Positions 43,116-51,503 of a stretch of 64,000 nucleotides of DNA are shown piece after piece. The stretch is from Haliea salexigens DSM 19537. Lineage in GTDB: Bacteria; Pseudomonadota; Gammaproteobacteria; Pseudomonadales; Halieaceae. Where the stretch lies: the NCBI RefSeq assembly GCF_000423125.1, contig NZ_AUHJ01000007.1, positions 149,902 through 213,901 of the forward strand, in the 5' to 3' direction. The notes beneath the pieces are model-generated. The model was not told where the DNA came from. It worked only from the letters and a program-made list of their open reading frames with translations, and did not search any database. A program made the position numbers and the translations under genes. Each line of letters begins with the position of its first letter. Positions within the stretch are counted from its first letter, which is position 1.

Positions 43116-43529
43116 ATGGCTAGAGGACGGAAGCCGACCGCTCCGAACCTCAAGGTTCTGGCGGGCACGGATAGGCCTGACAGGAGCGTGCCTGATGCTC
43201 CGGAGTTTGACCTGGTAAGCAAGTTTCCCGAGCCACCGCAGCACCTATCTACGGATGGCGCTGAGATGTGGAACCAACTGGGGCCGCAACTGGTGGCAGC
43301 TCGGGTGCTGCAGGTCGTTGACCTTTTTTCTTTGGAGCAGCTTTGTTTTGCCTGGCAGATGTTCAGGAAGAAGGCGCGCGCTGGAATGGAATCAACAGCA
43401 GCGGAGAACAGCGCACTTAAAGGGATGTTCTCGGAGTTCGGCATGACGCCGGCCAGTCGCCGCAAGGTTGCAGCGGGCGGCGAAAAGCCGAAGGGAAACA
43501 AGTTCGCGGCAAACGGCAAGCGTGCGTGA
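43116..43529 (+). CDS. Terminase small subunit, P27 family
   Basis: 137 residues beginning MARGRKPTAPNLKVLAGTDR, the standard P27-family opening, followed by LSTDGAEMWNQLGPQLVAAR. It recognises phage DNA for packaging. The 78-bp gap before it holds a T-rich run and may contain or border the cos site, which cannot be located by eye. It overlaps terL by 8 bp. Confidence 0.9.
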   Translation: MARGRKPTAPNLKVLAGTDRPDRSVPDAPEFDLVSKFPEPPQHLSTDGAEMWNQLGPQLVAARVLQVVDLFSLEQLCFAWQMFRKKARAGMESTAAENSALKGMFSEFGMTPASRRKVAAGGEKPKGNKFAANGKRA

Positions 43530-45273
43530 TTACGTCAAGATCGCAAAGGACTATGCGAGGTCCGCGATCCGGGACAAGAAGGGGAAGAAGCACGGCTTGC
43601 TGATCCGGCAAGCCAGTCAGCGGTTTATTGACGATCTGGCTCGCGCCCGCAAGAAAGGTTCGCCGTTCATCTTTGATGAGTGGCATGCATGTGATGCGTG
43701 TGACTTCATTGAGAAGCTGCCGCACGTTGAAGGGAAGTGGGACACCCCAACGATTCTCATGCATCCGTCCCACGTATTCTTCGTCGTGCAACTCTTCGGG
43801 TTTCGCCGCAGGGCGGCTGTTGATGTTGATGGGTACGGCGAGTTCCGACACAGGCGTTTTACCTCGGCTCTTTTTGCTGTGGCTCGCAAGAACGCGAAAT
43901 CAACGCTTTCGGCGGGAATAATGACCTATTGCCTGTGCTGTGAGCCCGAAGAGGGCGCGCAGGTGATTAGTGCGGCCACGACCTATGACCAAGCGGCGAT
44001 AATCTTTAAGGTCGCCAAGGCGATGGTCGACAAGACGCCTGACCTGCGCGAAGCATTCGGTCTCGAGACCTGGGCAAAGTCGGTCACTCGCTTCGAGACT
44101 GGCTCCAGTTTCAAGGCGTTGCACGCAAAGGCATCAACACAAGATGGCCTGAACCCGAGCCACGTTGCGCTGGATGAGATACACGCGCACAAGACGCCAG
44201 ATTTGCTCAACGTACTCACCTCTGCCGCGGGTGCCAGGGGAAATCCTTTGTGGCTTTACACAACCACTGAGGGTTACACCAATCCCGGCCCCTGGGCCGA
44301 AATACGGATGTTTGCAAAGCGGCTTCTGGGTGGGGTCTTCGGAAATGATGCCGACCATTATCTGGCTGTTTTCTACGCGGTTGATGAGGAAAACAAAACC
44401 CTCAAGATCAAGGCGGACGACGAGTTTGACGAAAGCGCCTGGATAAAGGCAAACCCGCTTCTGGACGTGAACCCACACCTTCTTTCTGCAATTCGGAAGG
44501 AGGCTGTCGAGGCGCGGCAGATGCCGTCAAAGCTGGCAGAGTTTCGAATCAAGAGACTGAACCGGCCGGCCTCCACAGCAGAAGGCTGGATTGATTTAAC
44601 CAAGTGGCAAGCATGTGATGGTGAAGTTGACGTGGGCTGGCTGTCTGAACATCCATGTTACGGGGGGCTCGATCTTGCCAGCACCACAGACCTTGCGGCT
44701 TTCCGGCTGGTTTGGGTAGTAGATGGGATCACTTACACAAAAGGCTGGCGTTGGGTGCCATCTGAGGCGGTAGCGCAGAGGACGGAGCGGGGAACTGTTC
44801 CGTATAGCGCCTGGGTTGAGACTGGACTGGTTCAGCAAACCTCTGGTGATGTCGTTGATTACGGCGTCATCGAGGAGGCGATCATCGACCTGCATCATAC
44901 GTTCAACATTCAGCAGATTGCCTTTGACCGCTGGAATGCCACTGACCTGGTGAACAGGCTGGTAGAGCAAAACCTGCCGATGATTGAGTTCGCCCAGGGC
45001 GCTAAATCGTACCACCCAGCAATGCAGGCTCTTGAGCGCTCATACATTGCCGGAAACTTGCGCCACGGCGGCGACCAAGTGCTTGGCTGGTGTGCTTCCA
45101 ACATCGTCACGCGCAGAGATCAGAACATGAACATGGCCCCGGACAAGAAACGATCCGCAGACAAGATCGATGACATGGTGGCCTTGCTAATGGCGGTCGG
45201 CGTCTCATCCGTGGCCGACGAATCAGAACCTGTCTCCCCCTGGGAAGACGAAAACTTTTCAATTCTGGGGTAA
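43522..45273 (+). CDS. Terminase large subunit
   Basis: 583 residues from a GTG at 43522 within the end of the small subunit. ATPase: Walker A-like VARKNAKSTLSAG and Walker B HVALDEIHAHKTP. Nuclease: YGGLDLASTTDLAAF with the first Asp, and DDMVALLMAVG at the end. It drives DNA into the prohead and cuts it. The sequence is HK97/P27-partner type. Confidence 0.96.
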   Translation: MRDYVKIAKDYARSAIRDKKGKKHGLLIRQASQRFIDDLARARKKGSPFIFDEWHACDACDFIEKLPHVEGKWDTPTILMHPSHVFFVVQLFGFRRRAAVDVDGYGEFRHRRFTSALFAVARKNAKSTLSAGIMTYCLCCEPEEGAQVISAATTYDQAAIIFKVAKAMVDKTPDLREAFGLETWAKSVTRFETGSSFKALHAKASTQDGLNPSHVALDEIHAHKTPDLLNVLTSAAGARGNPLWLYTTTEGYTNPGPWAEIRMFAKRLLGGVFGNDADHYLAVFYAVDEENKTLKIKADDEFDESAWIKANPLLDVNPHLLSAIRKEAVEARQMPSKLAEFRIKRLNRPASTAEGWIDLTKWQACDGEVDVGWLSEHPCYGGLDLASTTDLAAFRLVWVVDGITYTKGWRWVPSEAVAQRTERGTVPYSAWVETGLVQQTSGDVVDYGVIEEAIIDLHHTFNIQQIAFDRWNATDLVNRLVEQNLPMIEFAQGAKSYHPAMQALERSYIAGNLRHGGDQVLGWCASNIVTRRDQNMNMAPDKKRSADKIDDMVALLMAVGVSSVADESEPVSPWEDENFSILG

Positions 45274-45276
45274 CAC

Positions 45277-46506
45277 ATGGCGTTTTGGAATCGAGACAAG
45301 ACGGAGAGTCGCTCTACCGTCGAAGATCCGACCGTGCCCCTGACATCGGCTCGACTGATCGACATGCTATCTGATGGCATCGATGCCGAGTCCGGCGTGG
45401 TCGTGAATACAGAAAGCGCCCTGGGTGTTCCTGCAATATGGGCGGCGGTTAATTTTATTTCAGGCACTATCGCTGGTCTTCCGCTGATGGTCTACGAGAA
45501 GTCCGGTGATAGCCGCGAGAAGTCGGACCGTCCCATTGCGTCGATCCTGCACGACGCAGTTTCCGATGAGATGAGTTCTTTCGATTGGAGGAAGTACACA
45601 TTTGAACGTGTGCTGACCAGTGGGCGCTCTTTCACTCTTATCGTCAAAGACAGGACCGGCGTCATCACGGGCCTGGAGCCATTGATTCCCGAGCACGTCA
45701 CTGTGCGCAGGGGGGCTGGTGGCCTGCCTGAATACGTTTATGACGCGCCGGGGATCAGAAAGCGGATTTATCTCTCTCGCCAGGTGATCGACGTCTCTTT
45801 TGCCATGAAGGCGGACTTGCTCAACCACTGGAACCCTATCCGGCTTCACCGTGACACCATCGGGCTTGGCATTGCTGCGACCAAGTACGGAAGCAGGCTG
45901 TTTCAGAATGGCGGCGTTCCACCTTTCGTGCTGACCGGAAACTTTCAGTCCGGTGGGGCACTGAATCGGGCCTCCGATGACCTCCAGAAAGCGATCCGAA
46001 AGGCGTCAAAGGACAACCGGCTGGCGGTAACGATACCGACTGGTCACGAACTCAAAACAATCGGTCTTGACCCTGCAAAATCTCAACTAGTGGAGCTTAA
46101 ACGCTTCCTGATTGAAGAGTACGCACGCATCTACTCGCTGCCACCAGTGTTCCTCCAAGACCTGAGCCACGGCACTTTCTCCAACACCGAGCAGCAAGAC
46201 CTTCACTTTGTAAAACACACCATCAAGCGTTGGGTTGAGCAGTTTGAGCAGGAGCTAAACCTCAAGATATTTGGCCGCGGTGAGCAGGAGATATACGCGG
46301 AGTTCAACCTGGACGGCCTGCTTCGCGGCGACTTCAAGACGCGAATGGACGGATACGCGCAAGGCATCCAGAACGGCGTCCTGAAGCCGAATGAAGCCCG
46401 CCGGCGGGAAAACCTGCCAGACGACGATCATGGCGGAGACCTGATGATTCAGGGCGCTACCGTCCCGATTAAATCCCAAGGGGAGAGCGATGAAAGTGAA
46501 AACTGA
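45277..46506 (+). CDS. Portal protein, HK97 family
   Basis: 409 residues. TESALGVPAIWAAVNFISGT, PLMVYEKSGD, YTFERVLTSGRSFTLIVKD and the C-terminal IYSLPPVFLQDLSHGTFSNT are the usual HK97 portal motifs. It makes the dodecameric channel for DNA entry. The Lys/Glu-rich end overlaps the protease gene by 17 bp. Confidence 0.95.
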   Translation: MAFWNRDKTESRSTVEDPTVPLTSARLIDMLSDGIDAESGVVVNTESALGVPAIWAAVNFISGTIAGLPLMVYEKSGDSREKSDRPIASILHDAVSDEMSSFDWRKYTFERVLTSGRSFTLIVKDRTGVITGLEPLIPEHVTVRRGAGGLPEYVYDAPGIRKRIYLSRQVIDVSFAMKADLLNHWNPIRLHRDTIGLGIAATKYGSRLFQNGGVPPFVLTGNFQSGGALNRASDDLQKAIRKASKDNRLAVTIPTGHELKTIGLDPAKSQLVELKRFLIEEYARIYSLPPVFLQDLSHGTFSNTEQQDLHFVKHTIKRWVEQFEQELNLKIFGRGEQEIYAEFNLDGLLRGDFKTRMDGYAQGIQNGVLKPNEARRRENLPDDDHGGDLMIQGATVPIKSQGESDESEN

Positions 46507-47128
46507 AGTAAGGGGCGGGCTTCCCGCTGAGGTGCGCGCTGACGAAGAGGGTCCGCTGCGCGTGTCCGGTCACGCTGCCGTATTCAATGAGCGCGCCAAT
46601 ATTGGCAACTGGTTTGAAGAGGTCATTGCACCTGGCGCGTTCTCCGATGCGATCGGCCGGGATGATGTGGTGTTCCTGGTAAATCACGAAGGTTTGCCGC
46701 TTGCACGAACCCGCTCCAAAACCCTGAAGCTGGTCGAGGATGATCGCGGCCTGTACATGGAAACCGAGTTGGACCCGGATGACCCGGATGTTCGCTCGAT
46801 TGTGCCCAAGATGAAGCGCGGCGACCTCGACAAGATGAGCTTCGCTTTCATGGTTGAGATTGAAGAGTGGGATGAGACCGGTGATTTGCCTCTCAGAACC
46901 ATCCGCAAGGCATCGCTGCGCGACGTCTCCATCGTAACTATGCCCGCCTATGAGGGCACTGACATCGGCTTGCGCTCACTGCAGGCCCATCGTGAACAGC
47001 AGAGCAACCGTTCTGCACTGAAGATCAAAGACGCGCTTGGTAGAAAACTGGCCATGCGCACCCGTTTCGTGGCGGTTCCCGCTACTGAAAAGCCCACCAA
47101 CGCCCTTGGGCAAGGCGAACAGGAGTAG
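46490..47128 (+). CDS. Prohead protease, HK97 U35/S78 family
   Basis: 212 residues. FNERANIGNWFEEVIAPGAF is the family opening; the catalytic His is in FLVNHEG and the Ser in KMSFAFMV. It cleaves the capsid delta domain and itself during maturation. It follows portal and precedes capsid as in HK97. Confidence 0.95.
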   Translation: MKVKTEVRGGLPAEVRADEEGPLRVSGHAAVFNERANIGNWFEEVIAPGAFSDAIGRDDVVFLVNHEGLPLARTRSKTLKLVEDDRGLYMETELDPDDPDVRSIVPKMKRGDLDKMSFAFMVEIEEWDETGDLPLRTIRKASLRDVSIVTMPAYEGTDIGLRSLQAHREQQSNRSALKIKDALGRKLAMRTRFVAVPATEKPTNALGQGEQE

Positions 47129-47133
47129 TTGAT

Positions 47134-48396
47134 ATGAAGTTTTCAGAAATCACCAAACTGCGGGAACGTGCTGGCGAACTCGCTACCGAGGCCCGTGCCG
47201 AGCTGGACAAGATCACGGACAAATCCACCGACGGCGAGATCAAGGAAATCGAGGGTCGCTTTGACCAGATGATGGCGGACCATGACAAGATCATGAGCCG
47301 CTTGGAGCGAGAGCACCGCCTGGCGAATGTTGGCGGTTCCAGCGAAGCCCCCGAGCGACCTGAAGGCGAAGCGCGTGGCGATGAGCCCGTGAGCGAGCCG
47401 GAATACCGCGAAGTGTTCTCAAAGCTGCTGCGTTATGGTGTTGCGTCACTTGCCGATGAAGAGCGCAGTGTGCTGCTCAAGAATCGCCAGGAGCTGCCCG
47501 AAGAGATGCGCGCCCAGTCCATCGGGACCGATTCAGCCGGTGGATACACTGTGCCTGATGAGTTCTCCGGTCAAATCGAGAAGTCACTCAAGATGTGGGG
47601 GCCGATGTGGGACGGTGGCATTGTCCGCGAGCTGAACACGTCAAACGGCCGCCGTATCGACTGGCCGACCGTCGATGACACCGCAAACACCGGTCGCATC
47701 AAGGCTGAAAACGCTGCGGTTGACGATGACAACTCGGATGACGTGGCCTTCGGTGAGAAGCAGCTGGATGCGTATGTATACGACACAGGCATGGTGCGCG
47801 TGCCCATCGAGCTGCTGCAGGACTCTGCTTTTGACCTGAACACCCTGATGTCAGATCTGTTCGGTGAGCGACTTGGTCGCCTTGCCAACTCGGTGCTGAC
47901 CACAGGCACGGGTTCATCGCAGCCGAATGGTGTCGTGACAGCTTCAGCGGCAGGCAAAACTGCCGCTTCCGCCACTGCGATCACTGCTGACGAGCTGATC
48001 GACTTGCTGCACAGCGTCGACCCCGCCTATCGCATGTCTCCGCGCAGCCGCTGGATGTTCAATGACTCCACCATGGCCGCTATTCGCAAGCTGAAGGATG
48101 GCGACGGAAACTACCTGTGGCAGTTGGGTGACATCCGGAACGGTGAGCCCGCGACCATCCTGGGGCACGCCTACGCTGTAAACCAGGCGGTGGCGAGCAT
48201 CGGTGCAGCTGCCAAGCCGGTGATTTTTGGTGACTTCAGCAAGTATGTTGTCCGCAAGGTCAACGGCTTCCAGATGATCACCCTGCGTGAGCGGTATGCC
48301 GAGATGTTCCAGGTTGGACTGGTTGGCTTCAAGCGTTTTGATGGTGAGCTGCTCAACACTGCTGCTGTGAAGCATCTGGTAAACGCTGGCTCCTAA
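47134..48396 (+). CDS. Major capsid protein, HK97 family
   Basis: 420 residues. The first 100 are a helical delta domain (LRERAGELATEARAELDKIT), removed by the protease. The HK97 fold follows: GGYTVPDEFSGQIEKSLKMW, IDWPTVDDTANTGRI, WMFNDSTMAAIRKLKDGDGN and GDFSKYVVRKVNGFQMI. It assembles the icosahedral head. A strong terminator follows. Confidence 0.96.
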   Translation: MKFSEITKLRERAGELATEARAELDKITDKSTDGEIKEIEGRFDQMMADHDKIMSRLEREHRLANVGGSSEAPERPEGEARGDEPVSEPEYREVFSKLLRYGVASLADEERSVLLKNRQELPEEMRAQSIGTDSAGGYTVPDEFSGQIEKSLKMWGPMWDGGIVRELNTSNGRRIDWPTVDDTANTGRIKAENAAVDDDNSDDVAFGEKQLDAYVYDTGMVRVPIELLQDSAFDLNTLMSDLFGERLGRLANSVLTTGTGSSQPNGVVTASAAGKTAASATAITADELIDLLHSVDPAYRMSPRSRWMFNDSTMAAIRKLKDGDGNYLWQLGDIRNGEPATILGHAYAVNQAVASIGAAAKPVIFGDFSKYVVRKVNGFQMITLRERYAEMFQVGLVGFKRFDGELLNTAAVKHLVNAGS

Positions 48397-48403
48397 GCCC
48401 TGT

Positions 48404-48427
48404 GCCGCCCTTCGGGGCGGCTTTTCC
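48404..48427 (+). terminator. Intrinsic terminator after the capsid gene
   Basis: Perfect arms GCCGCCC and GGGCGGC with a TTCG tetraloop, then TTTTCCTTTT. It may lower expression of the connector and tail genes relative to capsid or be read through by Q-modified polymerase. Confidence 0.88.
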
Positions 48428-48448
48428 TTTTGCTTCTGGGGGGTTCCT

Positions 48449-48631
48449 ATGAAGGTAGAGCTATTGGTAAGCCGCGCAGGCGCTGATTTCGTGCAGTCTG
48501 CCGGAGATATTATTGATGTGGGCGAAGAAGAGGCTCTTCGGCTGGTTGCGAGTGCGCAGGCGGTTGTTGTCGAGAAGTCACCCGAGCGCGCCACAAACAA
48601 GCGTCACGCCGAGAAGGCGGTCAAGCCGTGA
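48449..48631 (+). CDS. Small phage protein after capsid
   Basis: 60 residues: MKVELLVSRAGADFVQSAGD, then IIDVGEEEALRLVASAQAV. Proteins of this shape stand between capsid and connector genes in many siphophages and may be a small decoration or connector part. It overlaps the next gene by 4 bp. Confidence 0.6.
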   Translation: MKVELLVSRAGADFVQSAGDIIDVGEEEALRLVASAQAVVVEKSPERATNKRHAEKAVKP

Positions 48632-49212
48632 AGCTAATCCGTCGAGTCGCGCCGACCGTTCTTCCGGTAACGGTGTCGGAGTGCAAGCGCGATTTGCGGA
48701 TCTTCGACCAGTCAAGCGACCCGCACATCGCGGAGATCATCAAAGAGGTTGTCGACTATTTGGATGGCCCAGATGGCGCGATCGGCCGCGCTCTCGTTAC
48801 ACAAGAGTGGGCGCTATCGATGCGCGATTTTTATACCGTGATCGATGTTCCATTGACTCCGGTTCAGTCGATAGAGTCTATTTCCTACTTTGACACCGAG
48901 AACGCCACGCAGTCGTTCGATGTGGCGAGCTATTTTCTGCATTCTGACAATGACCAGGCTCACATTGAGCTGGTGCCGGGAGCGTCAATGCCAGGCGTCT
49001 ACGACCGACCTGACGCGGTATCCATCGTGTTCAAGGCTGGGTATGGAGACACCGCCCAGGATGTGCCTGCCAGCATACGGCGAGCAATGCGGATACTGGT
49101 CGCTCACTGGTTTGATAACCCTGTTGTTTACAGTTCGAGCAGCGTGAACGCGATGCCTATGTCCGCAGAGGCACTGATTGCCATTCACCGGAAGGGCTGG
49201 GTATCCGCATGA
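48628..49212 (+). CDS. Head-tail connector, gp6/gp8 family
   Basis: 194 residues from GTG. PVTVSECKRDLRIFD, PVQSIESISYFD and IVFKAGYGDTAQDVPASIRR are the phiE125-gp8/HK97-gp6 connector motifs. It forms a ring below the portal. It overlaps the next gene by 4 bp. Confidence 0.88.
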   Translation: MKLIRRVAPTVLPVTVSECKRDLRIFDQSSDPHIAEIIKEVVDYLDGPDGAIGRALVTQEWALSMRDFYTVIDVPLTPVQSIESISYFDTENATQSFDVASYFLHSDNDQAHIELVPGASMPGVYDRPDAVSIVFKAGYGDTAQDVPASIRRAMRILVAHWFDNPVVYSSSSVNAMPMSAEALIAIHRKGWVSA

Positions 49213-49538
49213 ACCCAGGAGAGCTGGACCAGGTCATTCAGATCGAGTCTGAGGTCAGCGCATCTGATGGAATGGGCGGCACGGTCCGGTCCTGGGTAAG
49301 TGATGGCCAGCAGATTGCGGCGAAAGTTCGCCCTATGTCTGGCCGTGAGAGAGAGAACGCCGACCAGGTCGAGGCATCATCGATGTATGTCGTGTTCCTG
49401 CGGAACCGGGCCATTGCCGAAAATCAGCGCATCCGATGGGTGAGCTTTAGTAACCGAGTCCTGAATATTCGGTTCGTGGCCTTAACTCCGCGCTCGCACT
49501 TCCTGCGGGTGGAAGCCGAGCTGGGCGTTGAAACATGA
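49209..49538 (+). CDS. Phage head closure protein
   Basis: 109 residues. MNPGELDQVIQIESEVSASD, DGMGGTVRSWV and the C-terminal VLNIRFVALTPRSHFLRVEA are the SPP1-gp16/head-closure pattern. It seals the connector after packaging. Confidence 0.88.
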   Translation: MNPGELDQVIQIESEVSASDGMGGTVRSWVSDGQQIAAKVRPMSGRERENADQVEASSMYVVFLRNRAIAENQRIRWVSFSNRVLNIRFVALTPRSHFLRVEAELGVET

Positions 49539-49993
49539 GCAAGTACGAAGATCGCAGGGCCAAGATAAAGTTGCGTCGCCTGCTTAGTTCCACCGAGTCT
49601 AGCATCAAGCCGGCCATGCGTGACTCGGCCAACATCCTGGAGCGTGAAATGCGCGCGAGGGTTCCTCGGGATACGGGGAACCTTGCCGAAGTTATATCCA
49701 GCTTTGTTGCCAAAAATGGAACGCGGGCAGAGGTCGGATTCCGTGGCAAGAAGGGCAGGGCGGCGGGCTTCTATGCACGTTTCATTGAGTTCGGCACCAA
49801 GGGACACAAAGCCGCCGCGGACCGCGCAAAGGTTCTTTCTGGTGCTGGGGAGACATTCGGGACCAGCGCCGACATTCCAGCGATGCCGGCAAGGCCGTTC
49901 ATCGGGCCGACATGGGACGCGAAGAAGCCCGAAGTAATATCGCGGGTGAGCAAGGCAATCAGCGACACCATCAAGAGGGTGCAGAATTCATGA
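49535..49993 (+). CDS. HK97 gp10-like tail completion protein
   Basis: 152 residues. MRARVPRDTGNLAEVISSF, GFYARFIEFGTKGHKA and PARPFIGPTWDAKKPEVI are the HK97-gp10 motifs. It joins head and tail or completes the tail terminus. It overlaps both neighbours by 4 bp. Confidence 0.9.
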   Translation: MSKYEDRRAKIKLRRLLSSTESSIKPAMRDSANILEREMRARVPRDTGNLAEVISSFVAKNGTRAEVGFRGKKGRAAGFYARFIEFGTKGHKAAADRAKVLSGAGETFGTSADIPAMPARPFIGPTWDAKKPEVISRVSKAISDTIKRVQNS

Positions 49994-50373
49994 GCGAGCC
50001 AACACTGGCTTTTCAGTCTGCGGTTTTTTCTGCTCTGGACGCCGCACTCTCGTGCCCGGTATACGACCATGTGCCACAGGATAGCGCTTACCCTTATGTG
50101 ACGCTTGCATATCAGTCCGTGACATCTACCGACTTCCTGAGCAGCAGGAAGGATAGCCGAATGCTTTACCTGTCCGTTTGGTCGACATATCGAGGTCAGA
50201 AGGAAGTCCTGGAGATCATGCAGGCCGTGTACAACGCGCTTCATGAGCAGCGAATACCTCTATCCACTGGTCGCGTGGCTCAGCTTCGGGTGGTAGATAG
50301 GGACACGAACAGAGAACCCGACGGTGTTACCTACATGGGCAGGATTCGCCTCATGGCTTTGACCGAACACTAA
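49990..50373 (+). CDS. DUF3168-family tail terminator-like protein
   Basis: 127 residues from the ATG at 49990. FSALDAALSCPVYDHVPQDS, AYPYVTLAYQSVTSTDF and the later EIMQAVYNALHEQRIPLSTG are typical DUF3168 sequence, the family of tail-completion proteins. A terminator follows. Confidence 0.88.
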   Translation: MSEPTLAFQSAVFSALDAALSCPVYDHVPQDSAYPYVTLAYQSVTSTDFLSSRKDSRMLYLSVWSTYRGQKEVLEIMQAVYNALHEQRIPLSTGRVAQLRVVDRDTNREPDGVTYMGRIRLMALTEH

Positions 50374-50393
50374 CCAACCCTTGCAGTACCCAT

Positions 50394-50416
50394 AACCCGC
50401 CCCGGCGGGTTTTTTC
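50394..50416 (+). terminator. Intrinsic terminator before the tail tube gene
   Basis: Arms AACCCGC and GCGGGTT with a short CCCG loop, then TTTT. The tail tube gene begins 31 bp later with its own ribosome site (GGAGG). Confidence 0.82.
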
Positions 50417-50446
50417 GTTCTAAACCCAGCACTTTGGAGGTGCTTC

Positions 50447-50911
50447 ATGGCAATTTACACGATGGCTAACGCCACTTTTTCAATCGGCACCACTGCTGCG
50501 GCAACGAATCTTACAACCTACGAGGCAGACACTTATGTGGCTGTTGGTGAGGTCGAGTCGGTCTCTGCGCTGGTGGACGTGCAGAACTTCACTCAGTTCA
50601 CGGGTCTGTCTGATTCGCGTGTTCGCAACTTCAAGACCACCAAGGCTGCTGACAGCGTGACGGTGACGCTGGGCTTTGACCCCGATGACGCCGGTCAAGA
50701 GGACCTGCGTGCAGCTGCGGCTGACACGGACCAGGTCAACTACAACTTCAAGCTGGTTTACAACGATGCGGGCTCAACTAATGCCACCACCGTTTACTTC
50801 AGCGGCCAGGTTGGCAATGACCCTTACCCCGGCGGTGGTGCTGAAGATGTGTCTCGCATTGAGTACATGATCATGAACAACACCGGCTTCACTGTGGATC
50901 TGCGCGCATGA
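50447..50911 (+). CDS. Major tail tube protein
   Basis: 154 residues. AVGEVESVSALVDVQNFTQF and VTVTLGFDPDDAGQEDLRA are typical of siphophage tail tube proteins. It polymerises on the tape measure to make the tail tube. It has a strong GGAGG site and follows a terminator, in line with high expression. Confidence 0.85.
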   Translation: MAIYTMANATFSIGTTAAATNLTTYEADTYVAVGEVESVSALVDVQNFTQFTGLSDSRVRNFKTTKAADSVTVTLGFDPDDAGQEDLRAAAADTDQVNYNFKLVYNDAGSTNATTVYFSGQVGNDPYPGGGAEDVSRIEYMIMNNTGFTVDLRA

Positions 50912-51240
50912 GTCGGGTTAATCGCGGCACTGTTGAGATCGAGATTGACGGCGACGTTTACGAGCTTCGCCCAACGCTCGACGCTTTCAAGAAGATACAG
51001 GCCCGCTTCGGCGGGCTTCGTGGAGCCCTTGAGGCTATCTCACAGATGAACTCTGAACACTTGGCCAACATCATCCTGGCGGGCAGCAATGCACCACGGC
51101 GTGACCTGGCGAAGATTGAGGAGCAGATCTTCAACGAGGGCCTGGCGTCTGTCACTGAGGCCATCGCGCCGTTTGTGACGACCCTCTTCAATCCTCGGGG
51201 TGATGAAGAATCGGGAAACGGCAAGGCGGCGAGCGAGTAG
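50908..51240 (+). CDS. Tail assembly chaperone, short form (G-like)
   Basis: 110 residues: GTVEIEIDGDVYELRPTLDA then FKKIQARFGGLRGALEAI, the GTA/TIM tail chaperone family. In the last 30 codons lies GGGAAAC, where ribosomes can shift to -1 and make a longer G-T fusion. The short form ends at TAG 51238-51240. It binds the tape measure protein during tail assembly. Confidence 0.88.
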   Translation: MSRVNRGTVEIEIDGDVYELRPTLDAFKKIQARFGGLRGALEAISQMNSEHLANIILAGSNAPRRDLAKIEEQIFNEGLASVTEAIAPFVTTLFNPRGDEESGNGKAASE

Positions 51241-51260
51241 AGAGCGACGCTCCGCCGCCT
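51213..51260 (+). promoter_or_regulatory. Programmed -1 frameshift signal: slippery site and hairpin
   Basis: The heptamer GGGAAAC (51213-51219) is in the correct X-XXY-YYZ phase. Four bases later begins a stem with arms AGGCGGCG (51224-51231) and CGCCGCCT (51253-51260), extended by AGC/GCT across a bulge; the 0-frame stop TAG lies in the loop. This is a complete frameshift cassette. Confidence 0.9.
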
Positions 51261-51503
51261 GACTTCGTTGACTGGTTGTTCGGGGTGGCCACCGGATGGC
51301 TTGGCTGGCCACCTTCCGAGGTTTGGCATACCCCCATGCCCGAGATCTTTGTGGCCCTCGATGCGCGTGTCGAGTGGCAGAAGATGACAAATCCGTTCGG
51401 CGCGAAAGACGAAAAGAAGCCAGAGAAAGAGAAGCCGAAATCAATGGGCGAATTTATCGCCAAGGTGATCCAGATGCCGGGGACAAAGATACATGGCCAA
51501 TGA
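51219..51503 (+). CDS. Tail assembly chaperone, frameshift extension (T-like)
   Basis: 94 codons in the -1 frame after the slippery site, giving a G-T fusion of about 198 residues. The extension carries DAPPPDFVDWLFGVATGWLG then WPPSEVWHTPMPEIFVALDA, the usual second half of this chaperone family. It has no convincing independent start at its beginning; an ATG at 51276 would cut the conserved part. The T part is expected to recruit tail tube subunits. It overlaps the tape measure start by 11 bp. Confidence 0.88.
   Translation, partial: RQGGERVESDAPPPDFVDWLFGVATGWLGWPPSEVWHTPMPEIFVALDARVEWQKMTNPFGAKDEKKPEKEKPKSMGEFIAKVIQMPGTKIHGQ

Noticed and set aside
51276..51503. Independent gene starting at the ATG 51276
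   Set aside because: This start would remove the conserved beginning of the T part, and a full frameshift signal lies just upstream; expression as a fusion is better supported.
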